Counted from the first letter of the stretch, positions 23,553 through 33,023 are shown. The stretch: DNA of 37,752 nt from an uncultured Bacilli bacterium (GCA_910587725.1 CAJUNG010000010.1:1-37752), one strand, 5' to 3'. The notes: a model not told the origin generated them from the letters alone. Program-made: numbers and translations.

Positions 23553-24395
23553 ATGATACAAAAAAGTTATCAGTCAAAGGGAAGCTTATATTTGATTCCA
23601 ACGCCAATTGGTAATATGGAAGATATTACTTTAAGAGCAATTAAAATGTTGGAAAGTGTTGATTTTTTACTTTGTGAAGATACTCGAGTTGCTAATGAAT
23701 TGCTCCATCATTTAAACTTAAAAAAGAAAGTTTATCGTGCTGATGAATATCAAGAGAATAAGATTAAAGATTTTGTTTTACAAAACTTAGAAGATGGTCT
23801 TACAATTGGTTTAGTTACTGATAGAGGAACGCCAATTATTAGTGACCCTGGATATAAAATTAGTGAATATGTGATTTCTAAAGGATATAGTGTTATTTCT
23901 CTTCCTGGTCCTACTGCGTTTGTCCCTGCACTTACGATGTCTGGTCTTTCTCCTGCTCCATTTTTATTTTATGGTTTCTTAAATAGTAAGCCTTCTAAAA
24001 GAAAAAAGGAATTAGAAGGGCTAAAAGCATTTCCTTATACATTGATTTTTTATGAGGCACCTCATCGAATTGCTACAATGTTAGAAGATTTGCAACAGAT
24101 TTTTGGAAATCGAAGAATTGCTTTATGTCGAGAAATTAGTAAAAAATATGAAGAGGTTATTCGTGATACGATTTCTAATGTATTGCCTCTTGTTTCCTCG
24201 TTAAAAGGAGAAATGGTTGTTGTTGTTGAAGGGAATAGGGAAGTCGAAGATTTTTCTTCCCTTACGATATTAGAACATATCCAACTTTATTTAGAAGATG
24301 GTTATGATATTAAAGAATCAATTAAAAAAGTAGCTGTGGATAGAAATTTACCAAAATCTGTTGTTTATAAAGAATATCATGTAGATAGTGAATAG
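23553..24395 (+). CDS. rsmI: 16S rRNA (cytidine-1402-2'-O)-methyltransferase RsmI
   Basis: RsmI methylates the ribose of C1402 in 16S rRNA. The 280 residues carry the tetrapyrrole-methylase fold with LYLIPTPIGNMEDITLRA at the start, EDTRVANELL, LVTDRGTPIISDPG and SLPGPTAFVPALTMSG. A GGAGGGG ribosome site is upstream. In Bacillus a GIY-YIG protein gene (yazA) separates yabB and rsmI; here only 13 bases do. Confidence 0.96.
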   Translation: MIQKSYQSKGSLYLIPTPIGNMEDITLRAIKMLESVDFLLCEDTRVANELLHHLNLKKKVYRADEYQENKIKDFVLQNLEDGLTIGLVTDRGTPIISDPGYKISEYVISKGYSVISLPGPTAFVPALTMSGLSPAPFLFYGFLNSKPSKRKKELEGLKAFPYTLIFYEAPHRIATMLEDLQQIFGNRRIALCREISKKYEEVIRDTISNVLPLVSSLKGEMVVVVEGNREVEDFSSLTILEHIQLYLEDGYDIKESIKKVAVDRNLPKSVVYKEYHVDSE

Positions 24396-24436
24396 AAGTT
24401 TTTTAAATCATTACTAGAGAAAGGATTGTGGAAAAA

Positions 24437-25006
24437 ATGAAACTAATTGTTGGATTAGGAAATCCTGGTAGAGAATATGAGAATACACGTCATAATGTAG
24501 GTTTTATGGTATTAGATGCTTATGCGAAAAAGAAAGGCGTTTCTTTTAGTAAAGAAAAATTCCAAGGTCTTTACACGGATTTTTATCAAAACGGAGAAAA
24601 AATTATTTTGTTAAAACCACAAACTTATATGAATTTAAGTGGTGAGTCAGTTTTTCAATTTGTTCAATTTTTTTCGATTTCTCTTTCGGATATTCTGATT
24701 ATCAATGATGATTTGGATTTAGCAATCGGAACTTTTAAACTAAAGGCAAGCGGTTCTAGTGGAGGACACAATGGTTTAAAAAATATTGAACAGCATTTAA
24801 ATACCAATCAATATAAGCGTTTTAAAATTGGTATTTCTAACGATAAAATGATGGATACTAAGGACTATGTACTAGGTCGTTTTTCGACTACAGAAAAAGA
24901 ACAGTTAGATAAGGTGATTTCACTATCTTTGAATATTTTAGATGATTTTTTAACTTATCGTTTTGATGTCTTGATGAATCAATATAATAAAAAACAGACG
25001 AGGTGA
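24437..25006 (+). CDS. pth: Peptidyl-tRNA hydrolase
   Basis: Pth recycles peptidyl-tRNAs released from ribosomes. The 189-residue protein starts MKLIVGLGNPGREYENTRHN, with the catalytic histidine in TRHNVG. It has LKPQTYMNLSG and the GSSGGHNGLKNIEQHL signature. The ATG at 24437 begins the conserved sequence; a GTG at 24428 is too near AAAGGA. The stop overlaps the mfd upstream region by a GTGA, so the two are coupled. Confidence 0.97.
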   Translation: MKLIVGLGNPGREYENTRHNVGFMVLDAYAKKKGVSFSKEKFQGLYTDFYQNGEKIILLKPQTYMNLSGESVFQFVQFFSISLSDILIINDDLDLAIGTFKLKASGSSGGHNGLKNIEQHLNTNQYKRFKIGISNDKMMDTKDYVLGRFSTTEKEQLDKVISLSLNILDDFLTYRFDVLMNQYNKKQTR

Positions 25007-25011
25007 CAAAT

Positions 25012-28000
25012 ATGGAATTATTTCGTTCTTTTTTAGAAAATAATAAGCTTAAAAATAGTGGCTTTGCAGGCTTAACTGACGAGCTTTTTTCTGTTTTATT
25101 AAAAGAAATTTTTGAATATCATAAAAGAGGTGTATTAGTAGTAACTTCTAGTTTATTTGAAGCGAATAAAATATATGAATTACTATTAAATCATACCGAA
25201 AAAGCATTACTTTTTCCCATGGATGATTTTTTGACGAGTGAAGCAGTTGCCATTAGTCCAGACTTAATGATTGAGCGATTAGAAGTCTTAAATCATTTGA
25301 TTGAGGACTCTCATTATATTGTCATTACTAATTTAATGGGATACTTAAGATATCTTCCGACAAAGGAAGCCTATCAAAAGAGTTTTATTGATATTCGTAT
25401 ATCTATGGACTTTCCTCCTGAAGTTTTGATTTCGCAATTGGTTGATAGTGGTTATAAAAGAGAGACAATTGTTACTAGAACAGGGGAATTTGCAGTAAGA
25501 GGATTTGTACTAGATATTTTTCCTATAGGTGAAGAATATCCTGTTCGTATTGAGTTTTTTGGAGATACGGTAGATTCTATTCGTTATTTTGATGCAGAAA
25601 CACAGATGTCTACTGAGAATATCGATAAAACTTTGATTAAGCCATTTAGTGAGTTTTTGACTGAGAATACGGTTGAAGAAGAATTTCGAAAACAGAAATT
25701 CTTGCCAAAATATGCAAATAAAGTTGTTTCATTATATCAATATTTTGATAATGCTTACTTGTGTTTTAAAGATTTTCGGCAATTACAGGTTGGTTATCAA
25801 TCAATATTAGAAGAAGTTCTTCAATATAAAACGGATAAAGATAAAACTTTTCATGGGGAATATTTTCATTCGTTTTGTCAAGTTGATGATGCTTTATATT
25901 ATCTTAGTGTCGATAATATTGCTTTTGATTCATCGATTTCTGTTTGTGACTTCAATGCAAAATCTGTCCCCTTATTTCATGAAAATCTAGAAGCGATTCA
26001 CAAATATTTAAGAGAGGCACTTCGTGATGAGAAAACAGTTATTTTATGTTTGAAAGAATACCAAATAAAAAACTTTTGCAAGCATTTGCAACTTCCTTTT
26101 GTTATTTCTGATATTTCGTCGATTGTTTCTGGAAAAATCAATGTTGTCGATTACTCAATGCAGCATGGATTTACTTACCTTCAATATGTTTTTTTGACTG
26201 ACCAGGATTTATTTCATGTAAGGGAAGAGAGAAAGCGTCATAAAAGTTCTTTCCAATATGCAAGTAAGATTCGTGATATTAATAAATTAGAAATTGGAGA
26301 TTATGTTGTACATGATATTCATGGAATCGGAATTTATCAAGGAATTCAGACATTAACACATGGAGATGTTAAAAAGGACTATATTGTTGTTTTTTATGAA
26401 GGCCAAGATAAACTTTATATTCCTGTTGAAAAAATTGATTTTATTAGTAAATATTCTGGACGTGAAGGTGTAGGTGTAAAGGTAAATAAACTTGGTGGTA
26501 GCGAATGGACTAAGGTAAAATCACGTGTTCGTAAACGGATTCAAGATGTTGCTAATCAACTATTAAAAATTTATGCAGAACGAGAAATGAAGAAGGGATT
26601 CATGTTTCAAAAGGATACGGAATTACAACGGAATTTTGAAGAAGAATTTGTTTACGAAGAAACGAAAGACCAGTTGCGTGCAGTAGAAGACATTAAGCAA
26701 GATATGGAATCTAGTAAACCGATGGACCGTTTATTATGTGGTGATGTCGGCTATGGAAAAACAGAAGTGGCCTTTCGTGCTATTTTTAAAGCGGTTATGG
26801 ATTCAAAACAAGTCTTGTATCTTTGTCCAACTACGATTTTATCTAATCAGCATTATAAAAACGCGATAGTGCGATTTGCTAATTATCCTATTCGTATTGG
26901 TCTTTTAAATCGTTTTACTACGCCAAAAGAAGTGAAAAGAATTCTTTCTGGGTTGGAAAATGGGGAAATTGATGTCGTTTTTGGAACCCATCGCTTACTT
27001 AGCCAAGATGTAAAACCTAAAGATTTGGGGCTTTTGATTATCGATGAGGAACAACGTTTTGGTGTTATGCATAAAGAAAAGATAAAAGAATATAAGGCGA
27101 ATGTCGATGTATTGACACTAACGGCGACACCAATTCCTAGGACACTGCAAATGTCGATGGTTGGCATTCGTAGCTTATCCTTAATTACGACCCCTCCAGT
27201 TAATCGCTATCCTGTGCAGACTTATGTAATTGAAGAAAATAAACAAATTATTCGGGATGCCATATATAAAGAGTTATCGAGAAATGGGCAAGTGTTTATT
27301 TTATATAATCGCGTAGAATCGATTGAAAAGGAAGTATATTCTATTCAAAGTTTAGTACCTGAAGCAAAAATAATTTTTGCACATGGAAAAATGACCAAGC
27401 AAGAACTTGAAAGTAAAATGATTGATTTTACAGAACATAAAGCAGATATATTAGTTTGTACAACAATTATTGAAACGGGTATTGATATCCCTAATGTGAA
27501 TACTTTAATTATTTTGGATGCTGACCGCTTTGGCCTTAGTCAGTTATATCAAATTCGTGGACGTGTTGGTAGAAGTAATAAAATTGCTTATGCTTATCTC
27601 ATGTACACTCCTGGTAAAGTTTTAAATGAAATCGCAATGAAGCGGTTAAATGTAATTAAAGAATTTACTGAACTAGGAAGCGGTTTTTCTATTGCTACTA
27701 GGGACTTATCTATTCGTGGAGCAGGGGATATTTTAGGGAGTGAACAAGCGGGATTTATTGATAGTGTTGGAATTGATTTATATTTGAAAATGCTAAATGA
27801 TGAAGTTTCGAGATTGAAGGGAATCACACCGATAGAAGAAGAACTTCGAGAAGAAAAGCCATTATTAAATGTAACGACTCACATTTCGGATGAATATGTT
27901 TCGGATGTTGATTTGAAAATTGAAATTCATAGAAAGATTAATGAAATCGATTCTTATGAAAAATTAGTATCCGTTCAAAATGAATTGAGAGACCGCTTTG

Positions 28001-28314
28001 GTAAACTAGAAGAAGATATGGTTATTTATATGTATGAAGAATGGTTCGAAAAACTAGCAAGAAAGTTAGAGATTGTTAATGTCCGAACTACGCGTAATTC
28101 GATTGAACTTATCTTTAGTCCAGAAGTTACAAGTAGGATTGATGGAGAAAAGCTATTTGAGGATGCTTTTCATATTACTACAATGTTCCGTTTCAAATTA
28201 GCTGCTAATTCTTTACATGTCATACTTGATACAATCCAATTAGAAAAACACTATATTTATTACTTAATCGATTTACTTAAAACGATTGAATTAACATATG
28301 TTACTGAAAAGTAG
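25012..28314 (+). CDS. mfd: Transcription-repair coupling factor Mfd
   Basis: Mfd is a DNA translocase that removes RNA polymerase stalled at lesions and recruits UvrA. The 1100 residues run in family order: UvrB-like damage-recognition part, RNA-polymerase-interacting domain with YVVHDIHGIGIYQGI near residue 425, and a RecG-like translocase. The translocase has Walker A GDVGYGKTEVAF, DEEQRFGV as the DEEQ box, TATPIPRTL and QIRGRVGRSNK. The TRCF C-terminal domain closes it. The ATG at 25012 is 6 bases after GAGGTG; a GTG at 25003 overlaps the pth stop. Confidence 0.97.
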   Translation: MELFRSFLENNKLKNSGFAGLTDELFSVLLKEIFEYHKRGVLVVTSSLFEANKIYELLLNHTEKALLFPMDDFLTSEAVAISPDLMIERLEVLNHLIEDSHYIVITNLMGYLRYLPTKEAYQKSFIDIRISMDFPPEVLISQLVDSGYKRETIVTRTGEFAVRGFVLDIFPIGEEYPVRIEFFGDTVDSIRYFDAETQMSTENIDKTLIKPFSEFLTENTVEEEFRKQKFLPKYANKVVSLYQYFDNAYLCFKDFRQLQVGYQSILEEVLQYKTDKDKTFHGEYFHSFCQVDDALYYLSVDNIAFDSSISVCDFNAKSVPLFHENLEAIHKYLREALRDEKTVILCLKEYQIKNFCKHLQLPFVISDISSIVSGKINVVDYSMQHGFTYLQYVFLTDQDLFHVREERKRHKSSFQYASKIRDINKLEIGDYVVHDIHGIGIYQGIQTLTHGDVKKDYIVVFYEGQDKLYIPVEKIDFISKYSGREGVGVKVNKLGGSEWTKVKSRVRKRIQDVANQLLKIYAEREMKKGFMFQKDTELQRNFEEEFVYEETKDQLRAVEDIKQDMESSKPMDRLLCGDVGYGKTEVAFRAIFKAVMDSKQVLYLCPTTILSNQHYKNAIVRFANYPIRIGLLNRFTTPKEVKRILSGLENGEIDVVFGTHRLLSQDVKPKDLGLLIIDEEQRFGVMHKEKIKEYKANVDVLTLTATPIPRTLQMSMVGIRSLSLITTPPVNRYPVQTYVIEENKQIIRDAIYKELSRNGQVFILYNRVESIEKEVYSIQSLVPEAKIIFAHGKMTKQELESKMIDFTEHKADILVCTTIIETGIDIPNVNTLIILDADRFGLSQLYQIRGRVGRSNKIAYAYLMYTPGKVLNEIAMKRLNVIKEFTELGSGFSIATRDLSIRGAGDILGSEQAGFIDSVGIDLYLKMLNDEVSRLKGITPIEEELREEKPLLNVTTHISDEYVSDVDLKIEIHRKINEIDSYEKLVSVQNELRDRFGKLEEDMVIYMYEEWFEKLARKLEIVNVRTTRNSIELIFSPEVTSRIDGEKLFEDAFHITTMFRFKLAANSLHVILDTIQLEKHYIYYLIDLLKTIELTYVTEK

Positions 28315-28459
28315 TATCTGTTTTCTTATAGAATGTATTGTTTAAATATTATCTGTATTGATAATAATATTTATTGGTATATGTGTTAATTTTCAAGGTA
28401 AAAATAGATTTAAATGAAATGTCGTTTTTGTCACTATTTTTTGATTTTCTGCTAAAAAT

Positions 28460-28488
28460 TTGACTAAATGTTCGTTTTTTGGTATGAT
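28460..28488 (+). promoter_or_regulatory. Sigma-A promoter before the 207-residue unknown
   Basis: TTGACT (28460-28465), a 17-base spacer and TATGAT (28483-28488). The start would be near 28495, leaving a leader of about 23 bases. The rest of the mfd downstream gap (28315-28459) shows only A/T-rich sequence. Confidence 0.7.
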
Positions 28489-28517
28489 TGGTTCATTAAG
28501 AATGGTGTGATACATAA

Positions 28518-29141
28518 ATGGATAAAGATATTCAAGAGATGTTCCGAAAGAAAAATAGAGAAATGTTAATTCATAATTTAGAGTTAGATATTGAAAGAAA
28601 CATTGCGGTTTTGGAAGAATCTTTTACTAATATATTTAATTATCAATTTGATATGGGCATAAAAAATATTATTTCGATGTATATAAATCAAGATATGGAT
28701 AAAGAAATTACCACAATCTTGCTTCATTTAAAAAATGATTTATTTTCTGTAGTTTTAGAGCAAGTGAAAAGTCGTAGTGAAAAATTATTAGAACGTGTAG
28801 AAAACCTTGAGTTTGAAGAAGAGAAAATGAAGGATTATTATGACTTTGTATTTTCCTTTTCTTCATCATTCGAGGAAATTTTACATAGTGAGCAAGTTCA
28901 AGATTTTTTAGAAAAAGCAATTTTCAAATTAGAAGAGATGAGCAAACAATCTTTTTCTCAAGAAGAATCGCAAATTGTTAATTCTAGAGTTTATGATTAT
29001 ATACATTACCGTCTTTTTGGAAAATTAGAAGAAAGAATCTTGAGTGAAATTTTAATTCGTGATAATAACTTAGCGAATAAAGGAAAAGAAAGTTATGAGA
29101 AATTTCAGGAATTAGAAAGCAAAACGAGTTGTTCGTCATAA
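28518..29141 (+). CDS. Uncharacterised helical cytoplasmic protein
   Basis: I do not recognise this gene. The 207 residues have no signal peptide or membrane segment and are rich in Glu, Lys, Ser and Phe. The sequence looks almost wholly alpha-helical, with heptad-like stretches such as KSRSEKLLERVENLEFEEEK that could form coiled coils. It ends in SKTSCSS. It has its own promoter and terminator and lies between mfd and spoVT. The ribosome site is weak (a GGTGTGAT-like sequence). The ATG at 28518 is the only good start. A structural or partner-binding role is possible, but nothing shows it. Confidence 0.75.
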   Translation: MDKDIQEMFRKKNREMLIHNLELDIERNIAVLEESFTNIFNYQFDMGIKNIISMYINQDMDKEITTILLHLKNDLFSVVLEQVKSRSEKLLERVENLEFEEEKMKDYYDFVFSFSSSFEEILHSEQVQDFLEKAIFKLEEMSKQSFSQEESQIVNSRVYDYIHYRLFGKLEERILSEILIRDNNLANKGKESYEKFQELESKTSCSS

Positions 29142-29152
29142 TCGTTGATTTG

Positions 29153-29177
29153 GATAGTAATTTTTACTATCTTTTTT
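29153..29177 (+). terminator. Rho-independent terminator after the 207-residue unknown
   Basis: GATAGTAA (29153-29160) pairs perfectly with TTACTATC (29164-29171), then six T. Confidence 0.8.
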
Positions 29178-29207
29178 GTATATTGTACCTTACTTTTTCA
29201 CATAATT
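29178..29207 (+). promoter_or_regulatory. Possible sigma-G/F-type promoter of spoVT
   Basis: GTATA (29178-29182), an 18-base spacer and CATAATT (29201-29207) match the forespore sigma-G pattern GHATR then CATWHTA with one mismatch. No sigma-A promoter is evident. Bacillus spoVT is sigma-G dependent, which fits, but the motifs are A/T-rich and could arise by chance. Confidence 0.4.
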
Positions 29208-29229
29208 AATAAAGAAAGTGAGGTTTATA

Positions 29230-29760
29230 ATGAAGACGACTGGTGTAGTTCGAAAAATTGATCAATTAGGAAGAATCGTTATTCCCAAAGAAATTCGAAA
29301 AAATCTAGGGATGAAAGATGGCGATGGGGTAGAGTTTTTGATTGAAGAAGATACAATTATTTTAAGAAAAGCGGATGCTTCAAATCAATTTCAAAAGCTT
29401 GCAGAATCTTTAGTAAATGGAATTTATGATGTGACGAAAAAATATTTAATTGTTACCGATTTAAATCGTGTTATTTCTTGTAGCGATAAAATTTCTTCTC
29501 AATATTTAGATAAAAAACTTTTAAATAGCTATGTATCTTTAGTGAAAAAACGGGAGAATTATGTTACTACGCAGATTTCTGCTTTAGATATCGTAAGTGA
29601 AGAAGAAGAGAAAAAGTATTATTCTATGAGTCCACTTGTCGTAAACGGTGATTTATTAGGTAGTGTTATTCTATATTCTCCAGAATCGGAAATTAATGAA
29701 CTAGATAAATTTATATTGAAATTTATTTTATATTTTTTAGAGAAAAATATTGAAGAATAA
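29230..29760 (+). CDS. spoVT: Stage V sporulation regulator SpoVT (AbrB-like)
   Basis: SpoVT is a forespore transcription factor that tunes sigma-G genes. The 176-residue protein has an AbrB swapped-hairpin DNA-binding domain at residues 1-50 (TTGVVRKIDQLGRIVIPKEI, then DGDGVEFLIEEDTIILRK). A GAF-like domain fills the rest, with LVVNGDLLGSVILYS. The ATG at 29230 has GAGG six bases upstream; the in-frame GTG at 29218 overlaps that site. It lies downstream of mfd as in Bacillus. A full-length copy argues for retained sporulation or a reused regulator. Confidence 0.93.
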   Translation: MKTTGVVRKIDQLGRIVIPKEIRKNLGMKDGDGVEFLIEEDTIILRKADASNQFQKLAESLVNGIYDVTKKYLIVTDLNRVISCSDKISSQYLDKKLLNSYVSLVKKRENYVTTQISALDIVSEEEEKKYYSMSPLVVNGDLLGSVILYSPESEINELDKFILKFILYFLEKNIEE

Positions 29761-29778
29761 ATGGATGTATGTTATAAT
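29750..29778 (+). promoter_or_regulatory. Promoter of the metG T-box leader
   Basis: TTGAAG (29750-29755, inside the end of spoVT), a 17-base spacer and TATAAT (29773-29778) with a TGT extension. Start near 29785. Confidence 0.75.
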
Positions 29779-29784
29779 CTAACT

Positions 29785-30007
29785 CATACTTAAATGTATT
29801 GAGGAAGAGAATAAAGACAATATTTTTTAGTAGAGAGTCTATGGTTGGTGAAAATAGATGAAAAATGTCTTATGTAAATGGCTTCTGAACTGGTGTTTAC
29901 TCGTAATTCGGCGTTAACGGATATTAAAGTTGTATAGAATCTTTCTATAAAGTAAGGTGGTACCGCGGAAATTTGATTTCGTCCTTACATATAGAGAGAT
30001 TTTTTTA
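29785..30007 (+). promoter_or_regulatory. T-box riboswitch of metG (Met specifier)
   Basis: The conserved T-box sequence AAGGTGGTACCGCG is at 29954-29967. Upstream is a Stem I region with AGAGAG (29832) and the loop TAAATGGC; its ATG (29878-29880) is the likely methionine specifier codon. The terminator arms are 29939-29957 (ATCTTTCTATAAAGTAAGG) and about 29982-30000, followed by eight T. Uncharged tRNA-Met would stabilise the antiterminator and switch metG on. Confidence 0.9.
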
Positions 30008-30027
30008 TTTAAAAGGAGGAATCAGAG

Positions 30028-31572
30028 ATGGAAAAATATTATATTTCAACGGCGATTGCTTATACTTCAGGAAAACCACATATTGGAAATACTTATGAAA
30101 TTGTTTTAGCAGATGCAATTGCTAGATTTAAAAGATTACAAGGGTATGATGTTTATTTTCAGACAGGGACTGATGAACATGGAGAAAAAATCCAATTAAA
30201 GGCAGAATCAGCAGGAATTACCCCACAGGAATTTGTAGACAATGTTGCGAGTGAAATTAAAAGAATTTGGGATATTATGAACACTAGCTATAATCGTTTT
30301 GTTCGTACGACTGATTCACATCATACAGAAATTGTGCAAAAAATATTTCAGAAAATGTTGGAAAGTGGAGATATTTATCTAGGAAAATATGAAGGACTTT
30401 ATTGTACACCTTGTGAATCTTTCTTTACTGAAAGTCAATTAATTGAGGGAAAATGTCCAGATTGTGGAAGAAGTGTTTGTGAAAAATGTGAAGATGCTTA
30501 TTTTTTCCGGTTATCGAAGTATCAAGATAGAATTATTGCTTATTATGAAGAACATCCAGAATTTATTGAGCCGATTGCACGAAAAAATGAGATGTTAAAT
30601 AATTTCTTAAAGCCAGGACTTCAGGATTTATGTGTTTCACGGACTTCATTTGATTGGGGAATTCCGGTTTTAGAGGATTCTAAGCATGTAGTTTATGTAT
30701 GGTTAGATGCCCTTACCAATTATATTACCAATATTGGTTATGACCCTGATGGTTCTTCTTCAGAATTTGAAAAACTTTGGCCAGCCGATTTGCATTTAAT
30801 TGGAAAAGATATTATCCGCTTTCATACGATTTATTGGCCAGCTTTCTTGATGAGCTTAGATTTACCACTTCCTAAGAAAATTTTTGGCCATCCTTGGCTT
30901 TTAACCGGAAATGATAAAATGAGTAAATCTAAAGGAAATGTAATTTATGCGGATGATTTAGTAAAATTTTTTGGTGTCGATGCTGTTCGTTACTATCTTT
31001 TACATGAAATTCCTTTTCAAAATGATGGAAATTTAACGTATGAATTACTAATTGATAAAATTAATGTTGAACTTGCAAATATTCTTGGAAATTTAGTTAA
31101 TCGTACGATTTCCATGGCAAAGAAATACTTTGATGGAAACGTAGAAAATAAGAAGGAAAGAGAACCTGAAGACGATGAGCTACTTACTATGATTTCTACT
31201 GTGTTTGAAAAAACAGCTAAGAAAATGGACCAATTACAAGTAGGAGAAGCATTAGATGAAATTTTTGCTGTTCTAAGACGGGCGAATAAATATGTTGATG
31301 AGACAGCTCCTTGGGTTCTTGCTAAAGAAGAAGAGAAGAAAAATCGTTTAATGACGGTACTTTATCATTTATTAGAATCTCTTCGGATTACGGCAAGTTT
31401 ACTTGAACCTTTTATGCCAGATACTGCTCAAGAAATTTTAAGACAGTTAAATACAGAAAATAAAACTTTACAATTTGTTGAAGATTGTAGTTATCAAGTT
31501 GGAGATCCAGTTCCTTTATTTGCCCGGATTGATAAAGAGAAAAAATTAAAAGAAATCGAAGAATTCGAATAA
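30028..31572 (+). CDS. metG: Methionyl-tRNA synthetase
   Basis: MetRS charges tRNA-Met. The HIGH motif is PHIGN near residue 18 and the KMSKS motif is NDKMSKSKGN near residue 297. The connective peptide has a zinc knuckle with CTPC, CPDC and CEKC. The C-terminal anticodon-binding helices include the W of TAPWVLAKEE. At 514 residues it lacks the C-terminal EMAP/Trbp-like tRNA-binding domain found in the 664-residue Bacillus enzyme. A GGAGGA ribosome site follows the T-box leader. Confidence 0.97.
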   Translation: MEKYYISTAIAYTSGKPHIGNTYEIVLADAIARFKRLQGYDVYFQTGTDEHGEKIQLKAESAGITPQEFVDNVASEIKRIWDIMNTSYNRFVRTTDSHHTEIVQKIFQKMLESGDIYLGKYEGLYCTPCESFFTESQLIEGKCPDCGRSVCEKCEDAYFFRLSKYQDRIIAYYEEHPEFIEPIARKNEMLNNFLKPGLQDLCVSRTSFDWGIPVLEDSKHVVYVWLDALTNYITNIGYDPDGSSSEFEKLWPADLHLIGKDIIRFHTIYWPAFLMSLDLPLPKKIFGHPWLLTGNDKMSKSKGNVIYADDLVKFFGVDAVRYYLLHEIPFQNDGNLTYELLIDKINVELANILGNLVNRTISMAKKYFDGNVENKKEREPEDDELLTMISTVFEKTAKKMDQLQVGEALDEIFAVLRRANKYVDETAPWVLAKEEEKKNRLMTVLYHLLESLRITASLLEPFMPDTAQEILRQLNTENKTLQFVEDCSYQVGDPVPLFARIDKEKKLKEIEEFE

Positions 31573-31590
31573 AAGAACTTTTGACCTTTG

Positions 31591-31599
31591 TGATATAAT
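31591..31599 (+). promoter_or_regulatory. Extended -10 promoter before tatD
   Basis: TGA-TATAAT (31591-31599) gives a start near 31606 with a very short leader containing GGAGG. A TTGACC lies only 7 bases upstream, too close to be its -35. Confidence 0.4.
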
Positions 31600-31622
31600 A
31601 AAAATATCATGGAGGTTTTTTT

Positions 31623-32387
31623 ATGTTTATTGATACACATTTGCATTTAAGTAAAAATGAGGGGATTTTGCCAGAGTTGTTTATTGAAAATGCTAAGAAT
31701 GTTGGGTGCCAGGCATTTATTGTCTCTTGCTGTAGTAAAGAAAGCATTATTGAAGGAATAAAACTAGCTCATCAGTTTGACCATCTTTATCTGGCAGTTG
31801 GATTCCATCCAGAAGAAGTAGGGAAGGTAGGCGAAGAAGATTTACTTTGGTTAGCTAAAGTCATCGAGAAAGAAAAAAGAATTGTGGCTATTGGTGAGAT
31901 AGGATTAGATTATCATTATACTTCAGATTTTAAAGAACAAATGCGTACTCTTTTTGAACAACAACTACAACTTGCGGAAAAATATCATTTACCTGTAGTC
32001 ATTCATACGAGAGAGGCAATACAAGAAACCTATGACATTTTGAAAAAGTATTCACTAAAGGGGAGTATTCATTGTTTTAGTGGAAGTGTGGAAATGGCAG
32101 AATCTTTCATTCGACTTGGTTATTTCTTAGGAATAGGTGGGGTTGTGACTTTCTCTAATAGTAAACTTTACCAGGTTGTGGAAAAAGTTGGGCTTTCTTC
32201 CATTCTACTAGAAACTGATAGTCCATATCTTGCTCCAAGCCCTTATCGAGGAAAAACTAATCAAAGTGCTTATATTCCTTATATTATTGAAAAGTTAGCT
32301 GAAATTTTACATGTTTCTTCTGAAGAAGTAGAGAAAACGACGACAAAAAATGCCATTTTGTTATTTGACTTGCCAATGATTTTATGA
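31623..32387 (+). CDS. tatD: TatD-family metal-dependent hydrolase
   Basis: TatD proteins are metal-dependent deoxyribonucleases of the amidohydrolase fold. The 254 residues show DTHLHL (first metal ligands), GEIGLDYHY, VIHTREA, HCFSGS and LLETDSPYLAP, so all metal-binding residues are present. Its place after metG is as for Bacillus yabD. The natural substrate is not certain. Confidence 0.94.
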   Translation: MFIDTHLHLSKNEGILPELFIENAKNVGCQAFIVSCCSKESIIEGIKLAHQFDHLYLAVGFHPEEVGKVGEEDLLWLAKVIEKEKRIVAIGEIGLDYHYTSDFKEQMRTLFEQQLQLAEKYHLPVVIHTREAIQETYDILKKYSLKGSIHCFSGSVEMAESFIRLGYFLGIGGVVTFSNSKLYQVVEKVGLSSILLETDSPYLAPSPYRGKTNQSAYIPYIIEKLAEILHVSSEEVEKTTTKNAILLFDLPMIL

Positions 32388-32393
32388 TATATT
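32365..32393 (+). promoter_or_regulatory. Promoter of the 3D-domain gene
   Basis: TTGACT (32365-32370, inside the end of tatD), a 17-base spacer and TATATT (32388-32393) with a TGA extension. Start near 32400, just ahead of AGAAGGAGCG. Confidence 0.7.
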
Positions 32394-32418
32394 TTGTTTA
32401 ATAGAAGGAGCGTGTTTT

Positions 32419-33009
32419 ATGAAGAAACTCTTTGTCCGCTTATTAGAAGGTCTTACCGTAGTATGTGTTTTTCTTATTCTTTCTATGATTCTAGTCGTCG
32501 CTTCTGGAAAAAAAGTAAATTATACAGCAAGTACGAGCAATGCGATTTCTTTACAGGCGATGCACTTTGAAGCAAAGTATGATGATACCAATGTAGAACA
32601 ACTTCAAGTTCGTTCTGTTTCTACGATGGAGGAAGTTTCTTTATATGGTGCTACTAGCCCAGTTTCTTTTGTTGGTCAGATGACCGCTTATGGTCCGGAT
32701 TGCCCTGGTTGTGGAGGAACTGTTTCTTGTCCTCCAAGACCAATTGTTGCGAATGGAAATATTTATTATCAAGATGAGACTTATGGAAGTGTTCGTATCT
32801 TAGCTGCGGATAAACGGATTCCTTGTGGAAGTATTATAGAAATTACTAATGTTTCTTTTACTTCAGAAAAACTTTATGGAATTGTTCTTGATCGGGGTGG
32901 CGCAGTTCAAGGAAACGTGATTGACCTTTTAGTAGAAAGGGAAGCTGATGGTTATTCAATTGGTCGGCAAAAAAATGTGAATTATACTGTTGTACGTTGG
33001 GGTTGGTAA
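32419..33009 (+). CDS. Membrane-anchored 3D-domain protein (YabE/YuiC-like)
   Basis: An N-terminal membrane segment (about residues 8-28) leads to an extracellular part. A linker of ~50 residues is followed by a 3D domain, a double-psi beta-barrel related to MltA and RlpA. The pattern GQMTAYGPDCPGC...ILAADKRIPCGSIIEI...GIVLDRGGAVQGNVIDLL supplies the conserved aspartates. Proteins of this type cut or remodel peptidoglycan. The tatD neighbour makes it the positional counterpart of Bacillus yabE, but it lacks the G5 and DUF348 parts. A second cysteine set, CPGC and SCPPR, may form a disulfide. Enzyme activity is inferred. Confidence 0.85.
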   Translation: MKKLFVRLLEGLTVVCVFLILSMILVVASGKKVNYTASTSNAISLQAMHFEAKYDDTNVEQLQVRSVSTMEEVSLYGATSPVSFVGQMTAYGPDCPGCGGTVSCPPRPIVANGNIYYQDETYGSVRILAADKRIPCGSIIEITNVSFTSEKLYGIVLDRGGAVQGNVIDLLVEREADGYSIGRQKNVNYTVVRWGW

Positions 33010-33023
33010 AAAACCTCTTTTTT
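32999..33023 (+). terminator. Terminator after the 3D-domain gene
   Basis: GGGGTT (32999-33004) pairs with AACCTC (33012-33017, one G-U pair) with a 7-base loop, then six T. It overlaps the stop codon. Confidence 0.55.

Noticed and set aside
31581..31599. TTGACC with TATAAT as a standard promoter before tatD
   Set aside because: The boxes are only 7 bases apart; the TATAAT is kept only as an extended -10 element.
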